Part shown: positions 53,373-64,000 of the stretch, one piece after another | How the letters are laid out: every line of letters starts with the position of its first letter | How positions within the stretch are numbered: the stretch's first letter is position 1 | DNA from: Saccoglossus kowalevskii | Lineage: Eukaryota; Hemichordata; Enteropneusta; Harrimaniidae | Reading direction: 5' to 3' | Length of the DNA stretch: 64,000 bases | NCBI RefSeq assembly: GCF_000003605.2 | Contig: NW_003107589.1 | Span: 467,032 to 531,031, forward strand | The notes under the pieces: model-generated | What the model was told of the DNA's origin: nothing | The model's input: only the letters and a program-made list of their open reading frames with translations | Databases searched by the model: none | Program-made: the position numbers and the translations under genes

Positions 53373-56300
53373 TATGTGTGTGCTCTTACTAAGTTAATAA
53401 TTACACAATTTGTGTAATATAGGGTATTTAGACTGATGGTCACCAGTATAGTACAATTCAATTACATATAAATAGACATGAATGCACAGTTGCCAATTTT
53501 ACACATACGACGCCCAGGAATAACCATCATTTGTTAGGTAAGCCATAATTATGCTTGATAATCTTACCCTTATTATTGTTTGCCTCTGCAAGAGTTCAGA
53601 GATAAGCGCGACATTCACCATACACCAACACGGATATGGTTAGCCATAAAAAATAATAGATACTTTAAATTAAAAAGCATGGTATAATAAAAACCGTGTG
53701 GGTGCTGCAATATTTGCTCGTGCCTGAATTTCCAGACAAGTGTCAAGTTATTGCGCATGCTAGAGAAATACAGCAACCATCGTGAAGTTCACAAGTTTAA
53801 GTGTAGAAATTTACCTTCGCAACTGTATCCCCAGATTGCCTTTCGCATTACACGTCATACGTATATATATATTAAACGACGATTCCGGCTGTGGTAATAC
53901 GTGAATCCGCTTACCGCATTTCAGGGTTGCCCAAGGCGTGGACCCTCATTGTCAGTCAAAATCTTGAGAAGGAACCGTGTGGAACCACTCGGTTATACGT
54001 CAAATACTGGCCATGACATAACAGTATATTGTATCAATCTCTCAATGGTTGTTAACACATTCATCCTCCAGATTCCCATCAGACATTTGTAGGTATAGTG
54101 TTAAATATATTGGCTGTTTATGATATGATTAAATACATAAATAAATCTTTCGTGTTAAACATATAATCCGTTTTAATGAATAAATGGAATGTTTTTTTCT
54201 TGGCAATATCTTGTTTCTAATTGTCAAGCACTTCAAATGGTCACATTGGAAATTAGTGGCATTTACGCATTGAAACCAGCCGTAACGTTTTTTTCAATGG
54301 CAGCATCAAAACACCACTTTTATTTTCACAACCGTACACGAACCTTTTCACAGTAAAGCTTGGCGAATATAAGAGTATTCTTCAAAACCTCTTTCACAAC
54401 AGAATATGAAAGAGCTTAAAATAAGTTTCTTTATACCCTTTAGTAATTGGTATATCATAATGGTACTTCAAGTCACATAATGACGGACCTGTAATGGTGT
54501 AATGTGTAACGCGTCAATGTCCTTTGGTATTTTGAACTTAGCCCCTGCAAAGATAACTCTAATAGCTGCTCTGAGATGATGAGAATAAGTGGGTGAGTAC
54601 AATGAAGTATAACAATGGAAATAATATACACTGCCTTCATTGTGTTTATTAAAATGTGTAAATAACATATCCAATGGTAAATCTTTCTATAAAAGTCGTA
54701 TATAAAAAATTACAAATCCACACACACAAAACAAACGAAAGATATATGAACTCCACGGTATACATGAAGTGATGTCACATGTGTCGCCCGTAATATATCA
54801 TTCTGATGCATAATCAAATGGTTTCTGAATGAAATCTGATGTGGGTATCCGACAGGTTAGATTGATACGCTGTTGTTATTGGAAAGAAAAATGACAAAGC
54901 TAGTCAGCCTCTACTAACCCACAGTTTCAACGAAATAAGCCCGTGTCCTTAGATAGTTATGTACCTATTCAGAAAAATAAACGTTAATATCTTAAGACAA
55001 CTTTTTTATGACCCAGACATAAATATAACTTTATGTGGCGTTTTATGGGCCCATTATGAGTAACCAATACAATCTAGAAAATTCATCTTTCTCTTTCCTG
55101 ATTGGGATAATGGTGTAATCCATTATTTGTCATTATCGATGCGCATACACAGTTAGAAACACGAATATAAATAGAAACGTCGCACTGACTTTTTTATCTT
55201 ACAATATCAGAGATATCCCTGACAATATCTAAATATATATATATATCTGTCAGTGATTGCTTTTACAGTACAAAGGCCTTTTCGGGCCAATGTCATCGAC
55301 TGATCAACTGCTCGGAAACGTGGTTTATTATCTGCGTAGTAGATTCAAATGGCAGATGTAGGGATATTTTGAAGGAGAAACGTCACTTGAAACGAATGAG
55401 CGACTCGCCTCGTTAAAATCATAAAACGTACTGAAAACTATATACATGAAAATGACTCGAATAAAGATTGACATACATCGTATCGTAAAAACCGTTTTCA
55501 TGGGAACAATACATATACAGATAGCGTATATTTAGGTGAAACGTAAACTCTGTGAAGTTATTTAGTAGAAATATTTGAAATCACATTACCGGGGAACCGA
55601 GAAAACATATGCTTGGGCAAGACAATAAATGTCGCTTCAATGGGATGTAAAAGTGAATGAAGAGATTTTTAATGTCCTGTAATATATTGCCAATTTTCAA
55701 AATACAGTAAATAGTTAAGTTAACTATGTGAGTGAAGTTTTGCAATCGCACATGTTATATTATCAAAACGAATAGCACTGGTGTTGTCTGCACTCGACTC
55801 CCCCGAACATTACTAATATCCATTTGTTTCATACGATTATTAACACAATTCTCAACAGTATCTTTTAAAAGAAGGCGGTGATGGGCGATAATTTTATAAA
55901 GGTAGTCAATATATAAATAAACATTTCCTGGTACATATGTGGTTTGCCAGTAATGAGGTACTTTCAATTCATTTAAGACTTCAACGTTAGCTGAAGTACT
56001 GACCGCATAAATTAGTAAATCAATTCAAAACTATATAAAAAGATAATTTCAATTACTAGAGGCAATAAGGTGAGTTTGCGACATAAGTTACCCATTTATA
56101 ATCTATAATAATGCTAATTATTTTATTGCAGTAACTTGATTAAAGTATTGAAGACGTTGAAGAATTGGAACGTTTGTAAAACAACGATTAGTATTTATGT
56201 CCACTCACGTAATGTATCTTGACGCGTTTTTGAAGTTACTTTATAAGGTGATTTATGTTACCTACTAAGAACACTTCACATATGTACGAGGAATTCAATC

Positions 56301-57189
56301 AAGCTTAGAAACAATTGCCCTCATCGCATTTTCCTTGAGCAAAATATACTTTCGGAGATTGTGTTGATTCCATTCTGATGTTTTATTTTAAATAGGTTAT
56401 AATAACAGCAGTATGATTCTTTATTAATCGTATGATTCCATCCATCACGATGGTGCAGATGTCTTCATGTGACGTTATTAGGTTATAGTCGAGATTGTGC
56501 ACACAGAGAATCAAATGTAATCCGAGTCACTAAAACACGTTTACTAGTAACTGGTGTTGTGCTAATTAAATATATACATCAAAAGTAATCCCAGTAGACT
56601 GATGCATACCTTTATCAGTGTAAACCTGCCATGCTGTGAGTACACTTCACATACTTAGGCATGTTGCACAAACCACCAATACATATAGTCTGTACTGCTC
56701 CGCTTTGTCCATCTTTCTATTATCGAAAGGGAACTTTGCAACATTCCCATGTGTTTACCATTGATTACAATTGCTCTTTACATCTTTGTTTAGCGTCTGC
56801 ACTATACTGTAATCTGGCTTCAATTTTCTCGGATCAATAGATGCAGAATATTTATATGTTTATTTCATGCATTTGTCTTCACTATTACAATTTTGAATTC
56901 TCTGTGGTGACGCTCTATGGCACTATTTAGAAATCCATTATTATTCAATATCAAGATTTGTCCTCCATATTAACCTAGCACGTCCAACGCAGTGTAATAT
57001 TCCCCATAACAAGTAATAATAATTTTAATCTTATTTGTACAGAGAAACAGATTTAGCAGATAATGGCTGAAAACATCAACATCCAGGATTGATTTAGTGA
57101 AAAATATTGAAATCATTCAATAAATCCGGTATTGTATGATCATGCATTAAATAACGTGCATAAATAATTAAATCAGTTTGGAGGGGGGG
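53372..57189. other. Non-coding intergenic stretch
   Basis: No gene supported in about 3.8 kb. It contains a short (AT)n run near 55230. Other frames are short and featureless. Confidence 0.5.
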
Positions 57190-57715
57190 GTATTAGCTCG
57201 TCTAACAGAACAGCACAACTAGCTGCTTCGGTTGGCGGGTGCAACGGGCAAGATAACGTCACTGTTTTGTGGCGTAATTACTTCACTGATTTACTGCCTT
57301 CTGTGAACGATAACAATAATGAAACCTATGAGAAGTCTGGAATATCGGATATTGCATTTGAACACGGTATGATTGTTGCTACATCAGAAATCAAAAGTGT
57401 TATTAAAAAATAAGTATGGGTAAATCAGCAGGGTCTGATGGTATAGTTGCAGGGCATTTGATGTATTCTCGTACTATCCTCTCATACCATGTCTTGCTGT
57501 CGTTATTGCTCACTATGAGTGACGTTCGTGAATATTTGCCTCAGCTAATGTTAGACACTGCATTGGCTCCAATTGTAAAGAATACGTCTGTAGATACTAG
57601 TAATTCTAGATTATATGAAGTTATCATTTTGACTAGCTGTGATATGTGTTTGGAAACTAGTGACCATCAATTTGGGTTTAAAGAAAGTTACTCAACTGTG
57701 TATGTTTTATGTTAA
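57190..57715 (+). pseudogene. Decayed non-LTR retrotransposon reverse transcriptase (N-terminal part)
   Basis: In one frame about 57220-57410 reads VGGCNGQDNVTVLWRNYFTD and later ATSEIKSVIKK, the linker upstream of the RT domain. After a one-base-type shift, 57416-57715 reads GKSAGSDGIVAGHLMY, then LPQLMLDTALAPIVKN and HQFGFKESYSTVYVLC. These match the K-GxDGI, P-x-L-x-P-I-x-K and QFGF blocks of LINE reverse transcriptases. The YRPI-type block is eroded. A G8 run precedes it and it ends at a stop, with no catalytic ADD box downstream. It is a dead 5'-part fragment, of similar CR1/Jockey type to the copy at 44.6 kb but covering a different part of the domain. Confidence 0.78.
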
Positions 57716-58582
57716 AAAAGATTATTAATCTATATAAATATAATAACTGCCCATTTTTTTCTTTTTTTAAAATGCCTATTTTTTTACAATTAGAATATTA
57801 GTGTTCTAATATCAATATTATGTGTATGGGGATCCACTTCGTCCTCCACTGTGACGTACGTAATCAATATCTTCAAAACGAAAACCGAATTTCGTTGTGT
57901 GGCTATTTGTCATTATGAATACAATAAACAGATAACTTCAGAGCGCGACGGCGTATAAAAACACAGTATTAGGAGGCATCGTGGTAAAATGGCTTTGAAT
58001 CTAGACTCTGAAAATCGGATTGTCAATTCTGCAGTCGCGTCTGTACCATGTAATTATTCCCCTGAGTATGGAACTGCACTCTTTGAGCGTCTGAGCGTCT
58101 CCCCATCCAGCAGTAGATAGGTATGGTGATGATATTTAGCTAATGCTCCATGAGTTTACAGGCTACGATAGTGATGATGGTTTATGAATTGATTTGTATG
58201 GCCCAGTTACTAGGTCTAATATTGTAAAGCGCCTTAGCATTTAAGCAATTCCATAATATTAAAGCGATTCACCCCCCCCCCCCATCTAGAAGCTAAGGTG
58301 TAACACGCGGATGATCATGTTTAACTGTCAAAGCGTAAAATGAATTTGATTTATCTTATAATTTTTGATCGTAAATAATTAGTACTGATGTTACAATAGC
58401 AGTTGAAACATTTCAATGAAGCGTTAAATTTATTAAATACAAACGCCACATTGAGAATGCAATGAAAACAGACACAAAATGTATCAATATATATAGTTCC
58501 ATATGCCTCGCTTGGTTTCCTTTAACTTTCAATTTATCCACTTGTTTCAGAGATGTATATGGTATGTACAGAATATACACAC
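57716..58582. other. Flank of retrotransposon fragment with TATA-like box and short frame
   Basis: TATAAAA at 57954-57960 precedes an ATG at 57989 that opens a 43-codon frame ending with TAG at 58118-58120 (starting MALNLDSENRIVNS). A C12 run sits at 58272-58283. TAATATTGTAAAGCGCC near 58217 resembles the kind of tail seen on some interspersed elements. This may be part of a mobile element rather than a gene; the peptide is not recognisable. Confidence 0.3.
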
Positions 58583-58721
58583 TGTGTTTTGTGTTGTCAT
58601 GTTGTGTTGTGTGGTGTGATGTGATGTGATGTGGTGTGTTGCGGCGAGTTGTGCTGTGACTTGGTGTAATGTTGTACTGCTTTGTGCTGCCCTGCGCTGT
58701 GTGGTGGTGTGGTTTTGTGTT
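58583..58721 (+). repeat. GTG/TGTTG-rich minisatellite
   Basis: About 140 bp of strongly purine/pyrimidine-skewed GTGTT, GTGAT and GTGCT units, including GTGATGTGATGTGATGTG. The strand skew makes long open frames on both strands, which are artefacts. It lies about 480 bp beyond the receptor B stop codon. Confidence 0.85.
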
Positions 58722-59199
58722 AACATTATTTTTCATCGAAGTAATAAAACAATTTTACAAGACACAGTAATATTTTATGTTAACACAAACAATCAAATAA
58801 TAAAACACTTATCAATATTAAACCCACATATTACTGAATCGGTTGTATAACTTTTACGTGTGAAGTTTAGTATTTGAATTCCGAAATGGTACACGTTTCC
58901 TGCAGCTCTATCGCTATGCGATATTTAAGCCGGATCACTTTCTTCTTTGTATGACTATACACTGTGTGCACTGATCCGGTTCAGTTACTCAATTGACATA
59001 GATAAGGCATATACAAGTTTCAGTAGGGATCATTTGTATAGTTAAGATAATTACATTTAACATCACTTGTATGATGACATCAATGACCTACTGTTTAATA
59101 TCGATGTTTTATGCTTTGCGGCCTACGTGTGTCTTAAAAAGAAAACACGTTGTAGTACGTTGTGTCAGTTACGGTATTTGAAGAATATTAATTGTATCT
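58722..59199 (-). other. Probable 3' UTR / downstream flank of receptor B
   Basis: Non-coding sequence downstream of the receptor B stop on the minus strand. ATTAAA (plus-strand TTTAAT at 59094-59099) lies about 100 nt past the stop and is a possible polyadenylation signal. No other gene is visible. Confidence 0.4.
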
Positions 59200-59837
59200 T
59201 CATGTCCGTGCCGACGTTTCAAGCGTGTTGTTTCCTTGCACGGGCGCCGATGTCGACAAGGATCCAATATTGCTTCTGGCGATGCCACCTTCTGCTTGAT
59301 TCATAGTACCGACGGTCGCCGAGTGCTTCTTCAAACATCGCGGCATAACGCCACGGAATGATTTCCTGAAGTTCTCACCCATAAAGGCGTAGATGAAAGG
59401 ATTGAGACAAGAATTTGCATACGACAAGCAATTAGCAAATAGATGATAGTAATAGATATTCTCTGTAGCATTGTAACTTTCTGGGTCGACTCTGGTCCAG
59501 ATGGTTTGAATGTGAATAGGCATCCAACAGATGAAGAATAAAAACGTTACCATGAAAACCATTTTGGTTATCTTCTTCTTTTGTCTGAGACTCTGTGTAT
59601 GATGAGTCGACACCTCACCAGGTGTTACGTGGCTCCATAACTGACATAGCATTTTGGAATAACAGATGGTAATAATACAAACTGGCAGAGCGTAGACTGC
59701 AATAAAAGTGTACACGTACCACCCAAAGTCCCATTGTAGTGTGGGGAAAACGTCATAGCAAAATGGACGAACACCGAACCAGTTAATGTAAACGACTTCC
59801 CGGTATATGGCAACGGGGATTGAGACAAGACAAGAAC
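59200..59837 (-). CDS. KISS1R-like: Receptor B last coding exon (TM4 end to C-terminus)
   Basis: A 638-bp exon, the same length as in receptor A. The acceptor is GTTGCAG just upstream (plus 59838-59840 reads CTG). The TGA stop is at 59202-59200. The TM6-TM7 segment differs from A at about 8 of 204 bases, whereas the first ~28 codons and the last ~45 are much more diverged. Confidence 0.92.
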
Positions 59838-62105
59838 CTGCAACATAAACAATGTAACTTGTTATAACAGTGCCATAAAAAACACGACGCCGGTGTCTTT
59901 AATTTAAGCTACCGTTTACTTCCAGTGACACACATATTCTTATCTTATTTCAGCGTTTTACGTGTTTTACATTTAGCTGTATCCATGTTATGTATATCAA
60001 CAATATACACAGTGTGTAGTGTCACGTTGTACAATGTCATACTTATTCGGTTCTGCACTTCAATCCCATAATGCAGTATTATATTTGGTAGAAGATTATA
60101 CCTAAATAAAGTCATATTGTTTCCAAGTTGAGGTAACATGAATGAGATACTATTTTTCACACTTCTAACATAAAATCCGGATTCACAATATATTGCTTTA
60201 TATTAAGATTTCCACGGGGATTTGGGGTTGCATTTGTGTAACCTGGCATTCAGATATATTTTCGGGGCTTGCAATATGTAGTACGCGTTCGATTTCAATT
60301 CTTAGGTATGAAAACGCATTGCATGACAAAATTTAGTATATTTCAACTAAGTGGCGATAAAATCGCAAAGCATTTGTATGATAGCAAGACCAAATCGGCA
60401 GTTTTCACGAGAACACGTCCCCAAGTATGATGCTTTTAGTTTAGTTGTGATTGTGATTTGTGAAACAGAACTAGACAGCAGACTAAGCGAGTGGCAATGA
60501 TGGACGCAATGATGACGTAACGTATTCGAGTCGTATACTCTGTAGCAAGGAACGTCCACGTCGTGGTGTGAAGTTTTTTTGCAAATGCGTTAAAATATTA
60601 ACAATGTTTGCAATAATAGTTAATACTAGAAATAAAATAATTATTATTGCTTTACAAGGTTTACCTGTTTTCAAATTGATCGATTGATCACACAACCGCG
60701 AACACCATTAACAGTGCTCCTAGTTGCATGTTATCAATGTCGTTAGATATTTATACCAGTTTACACACTTCAGTTTCATGTCACAATGCTGTCAGATGGA
60801 TTGTCTCCATAATAATCATTGCTTGCTAATTTGCAGCAATGTGACGAAGTTTCGTGATAATGCATGTGGTTAATTTAGTTGTGGCCACATCTAATGTTTC
60901 ACGTCATGATTTTATTTCACCGCATTCTAGAGCTACGCTACATGCTGTTAAATCGTATCGGGGTTTCAGATCGTGTTACAGTGATCAGTGAGCGTACGAA
61001 ATTTATGTGAGCACCGCTGTGAATTATAAGGGTCATTGCAGAGTATATTCTCATATCACGTTTCAAAAATGATGCCTTATCTTGCAGACATGGGTGAAGA
61101 AATCAGCGTACTAGGTTACGTTATGATGAGACACGTTTTGAAGAAATGACTCGACTTCAATCAAACACATTAAGCCGTATACAGACATGTACAACTAAAA
61201 AGAAAGGGTGGTAAAGCCGTATATTGATGCGTTCTGTGCTGTCTCATTAAATCAGGATGGAGTGATATAACAACAATCATTTATAAATATAACCACATAA
61301 AGATGATCAAATCTTACTGAAATGTTGGTTTTCATACAATTGTGTGGGCAAAGTGACCACATATAATGCGATGCGAAAACTAAGGATAGAGTAGTCGCCA
61401 TTTCGTCGTTCTAATCCTAGATAATTTGGACATACGACGCACACTATTATAGGAAATGACACATAAAATCATTAGTAATACACCGCCAGAGAGAAACGTA
61501 GCCTTCCTGGAATGCGACGTATTTGATATTTTGCCATGAGCCCGGTAAATTGTCATATTGTACTGTAATCCCTGAGGTTCGCTTGACAAAAATGAATTTT
61601 AATAGATGACGCCTTTTGAAGACATCGTCGCAACCCCGCGTCCGTCTTTTTTTTACTTGCAAGTGGAACTGTTTTATTAACAATAAAAATCGGGAAAAAA
61701 TAATAAGGCTGAAACATGCATGTACTTCGACTCATTGCATATTCTGCATCCGGGGTTTGAATTCAGATTCATTGTAAATTGCTCAAGTACTACGTATACG
61801 TACTTGAGTTAGACCGGTGTTATATTGCAGACAAATGACATCGTACAACGCATTGAAGTGACAATATTAAGCAAAATATAAACCCTGATCTTGTTCATAA
61901 CTAATTTATTGACAATTTATACTGACAATATCGACAGTATACAACGCCACACATCATCACTGTACTTACATAACCAGATAGCAGCAATGGCACTAATGGC
62001 CACCTTAGGAGTGCGAGTCTTCAGAGATTTCAGTGGATGCACTATAGCATAGTATCTATCAACACTCATGGCAGTCAGTGTAATGCATGTCGCTTGAACT
62101 GTTAC
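59200..62105 (-). CDS. KISS1R-like: Kisspeptin receptor-like GPCR (receptor B), partial: last two coding exons
   Basis: Minus-strand gene with coding exons 62105-61970 and 59837-59200; the first exon is missing. The 257 visible residues cover TM3 from VQATC through the C-terminus. DRY, the loop 2 Cys, CWMP in TM6 and NPFIY in TM7 are all present and no reading-frame defect is seen, so the gene looks functional. It is a paralogue of receptor A (same exon lengths, same intron phases). Differences include an N-glycosylation sequon NAT in extracellular loop 3 (A has HAT), Cys instead of Arg after SKML in TM5/loop 3, and a rearranged helix-8 end ([14 protein letters not shown], so the candidate palmitoylation Cys is displaced). 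Receptor A's intron 1 is 6.2 kb, and only 1.9 kb remains to the window edge, so exon 1 probably lies outside. Ligand preference may differ from A. Confidence 0.88.
59838..61969 (-). other. Intron of receptor B (2132 bp)
   Basis: Minus-strand donor GTAAGT (plus 61964-61969) and acceptor CAG at 59838. No embedded gene or repeat is recognised. Its ends do not resemble the corresponding receptor A intron. Confidence 0.85.
61970..62105 (-). CDS. KISS1R-like: Receptor B internal coding exon (TM3-TM4)
   Basis: A 136-bp exon, phase 0 in and phase 1 out, with an acceptor read as CCCCAG and a GTAAGT donor. It encodes the same 45 residues as receptor A exon 2. The two nucleotide differences are silent (Ala GCG versus GCA, Thr ACA versus ACT). 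Confidence 0.93.
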
Positions 62106-64000
62106 CTGGGGATGACAGTTAGAATATCATGAACAACGTGTAGGTAGCTATGTTACTGTATCGTCGTATCGCTGCGATTGCAACAAGTTACAATATGTTG
62201 CGTGCCTGTTGAAAACAGACGGTCGGTATTGTGATTATTGCGTAAGAATAATCGTCACGTATGCCTGTGTGCTGCAACAAGAATATGTCATCGGAATCAC
62301 TGTAAATACTACTATGAAACAATGTATGAAATGATTGTCGATGTATCAATATGATTCATGCGTCTATCTTGTGGATTAGTATAGTACAAAGAAAAACAGA
62401 AATCCCAGATGTTCAGCATGTGTCTATAACAGGTTAAAGTCGGCCATTCATAACCGGCTCACGAAACCGTGCGTGATCGCGTTAGGAAAAGTTGTATTTC
62501 ACTGCAGTTGGATTAATCATTTGATTGGGCGCGCGAAGGAGCTGTCGCAACCAATCAGCGTTGCTGTATCATAAATGTGAAGCTCTAGTATACATATAGT
62601 ATAGTATAGGTTTTGCGCTGATTCATCCGGAGTCAAAAACAGAAGGTCTATATTCGTTGACACATTTCTAAAATTTTCTTATATCAACGTTAAAAATTGT
62701 TTGTGGGCAAGTGAATGAAGACGATTGAATGTCTAAATATTTGTGCAAACCGTTTTTTTAGTAAATTGACCAAACTGTCGAAAGTGATAACGTATTGACT
62801 TGCCGGGTCCGGTCTATTATTTCATGGTCAGTTCACAGAGAAAAATCTAGCAACACGTTTATTTCTATATTCCGCCATTTTTAATTGTATCAAGTAATAT
62901 GTCGTTTCTATCGTGAAAACTGATTGGGTAATGCAAATGAGCCAAAGTGAATCTTATAATCGTTTGAGGGCGTGGTATATACAGCACATCGTGGTGAAAT
63001 TCGCCAAGGATTTATGCTGAGGTTTCGGTAGAATAAATGGTCGAAATGGTTGAACTATGCACGGCTATCGCTAATATGGATTTTATTTCATCTGTTTTAG
63101 TTGAATAGTCAAGGATGATGCACCAAGCCTTACTGCTCGCCCTTACTATTAGCGAATGAAAATAAACAAGTCTGTTAATGTCATAGTCCCCGTCGTGCGT
63201 TTAAATATATTATTGATATATACAATTGCAATGAGCTTAGAAAGCTTTACACATTCATTGAGTTTAATTCTAATCAGTGATTGGCCAGTATTGGAGGAAA
63301 CACGAATTGGCTTTCTCACTAGCTATTCGTATATATATATGTAGTTTTGTTGTTTGAAATGCACATGAAACACTTTTTAGAATAAGTTTTAATTTTGTTA
63401 CATGTAGGGAAAAAAGAAATGTTTGAATATAATACATATATTTTACAAAGTACTTCTTCATAATCCAGAAAGGTGTCAATAACTGTAGAGTTCCAGAATT
63501 AAATTGCGGGACTATTGATGTCGATATTTTCTAATTAAATTTGCACGTCTGAAAAATGGTTAAAACATGATACTACCGGTAACATCCAAGCGGGCGAAAC
63601 GACCACTTGGCGTAGTCATAATTGGTAGTTACAGTGAGTGTAAAGTAATAATATTTTAGTTGTTTTTCCAGATAAGCAATGCGCGATATTTATAATAGTA
63701 CAACAGTTTTCGTTCATAAACGAAGGCTTGATAAGTCAATAGGTGGTCATCCTCATGGAAAAGTTATACAGCGTATCGCCGATAAATTTAAGTTTTCTAT
63801 GTACAATGTGAGCGAATTTAGTATAAATAATACAAGTGAAGCATTAAGAGGCGGTAGTCGTCGCACCGCGCATGTGCGAGAAATGGGTCTTATACAAACG
63901 AAGATATTGACTTTTGCGCACTCCAACGAGTACACACAGAAAGGTTACCAAGCTTTAAATAGGTTTGTTTTTGGTGTTTTAAGGTGTCGAAGGATCGCCG
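62106..64000 (-). other. Partial upstream intron of receptor B
   Basis: By analogy with receptor A this is the 3' end of a long intron. I searched it on the minus strand for an exon-1 equivalent (TM1-TM2, NxxGN, LAxxD, ending CAG before a GT donor) and found none. Contents of note are the motif cluster at 62.5-62.9 kb. Otherwise it holds short meaningless frames. Confidence 0.65.
62510..62938. promoter_or_regulatory. Motif cluster: GGATTAA, paired inverted CCAAT boxes, octamer
   Basis: GGATTAA sits at 62510-62516. TGATTGG (62522-62528) and its exact inverse CCAATCA (62551-62557) form a pair of opposed NF-Y-type CCAAT boxes flanking a GCGCGCG stretch. A third inverted CCAAT core (62923-62927) adjoins a perfect POU octamer ATGCAAAT (62931-62938). 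The cluster lies 0.4-0.8 kb upstream of the receptor B TM3 exon. Individual motifs are short and occur by chance; their grouping is the only argument for function. Confidence 0.35.

Noticed and set aside
53232-53417. Poly-isoleucine frame
   Set aside because: Translation of the (AAT)n microsatellite.
58413-58736. 107-codon His/Thr-rich frame on the minus strand and the opposing Cys/Val-rich frame
   Set aside because: Both are produced by the GTG-rich minisatellite at 58583-58721.
62106-64000. Search for exon 1 of receptor B
   Set aside because: No minus-strand sequence encodes TM1-TM2 landmarks or ends in a matching phase-0 donor. The exon is presumed to lie beyond the window.
1-64000. tRNA, rRNA, snRNA genes and CRISPR arrays
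   Set aside because: I looked for internal promoter boxes (for example GTTCGATTCC at 10140) and conserved snRNA starts. None was accompanied by a cloverleaf or family-specific context, and no spacer-repeat arrays were seen.

Overview
The window is AT-rich (roughly two thirds A+T by eye), intron-rich, gene-poor animal DNA. The only clear protein-coding genes are two paralogous rhodopsin-family GPCRs that I read as kisspeptin receptor (GPR54/KISS1R)-like. Lineage-specific expansion of such receptors, together with compact exons in a CR1/Jockey-littered AT-rich genome, suggests an invertebrate deuterostome. A hemichordate such as an acorn worm is my best guess, with amphioxus or an echinoderm as alternatives. 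This placement is inference from the protein family, not proven by the sequence.

Layout. 1-27.9 kb: non-coding, with two hairpin (MITE-like) elements near 6.4 and 7.9 kb, a hairpin-containing tandem duplication at 9.7 kb, a GC-richer patch at 10.4-10.8 kb and a degenerate ~100-bp tandem repeat at 26.4 kb. 27.98-37.99 kb (+): receptor A, complete in three coding exons (374 aa), with introns of 6189 and 2694 bp. Intron 1 holds a paired homeodomain-type site next to a perfect CRE, and a CpG-dense patch containing the TCTCGCGAGA promoter motif. 38-59 kb: intergenic, with a decayed non-LTR retrotransposon at 44.6-45.1 kb, a ~740-bp element with ~130-bp inverted arms at 46.2-46.9 kb, a ~122-bp tandem repeat at 48.8-49.3 kb, a block of decayed coding-like sequence at 50.4-53.1 kb, an (AAT)n microsatellite at 53.3 kb, a second retrotransposon fragment at 57.2-57.7 kb and a GTG-rich minisatellite at 58.6 kb. 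59.2-62.1 kb (-): the last two coding exons of receptor B; its first exon should lie beyond the right edge.

The two receptors converge (tail to tail), about 21 kb apart, with no other convincing gene between them. Their shared exons have exactly the same lengths and intron phases. Divergence is very uneven. The 136-bp second exon differs at only 2 positions, both silent. The TM6-TM7 part of exon 3 is ~96% identical. The start of exon 3 and the C-terminal tail are strongly diverged, and the introns next to exon 2 do not look alike. That mosaic, which points to exon-limited gene conversion or unusually strong nucleotide-level constraint, is the most interesting signal in the window. I found no prokaryotic-style operons, CRISPR arrays, rRNA or tRNA genes.
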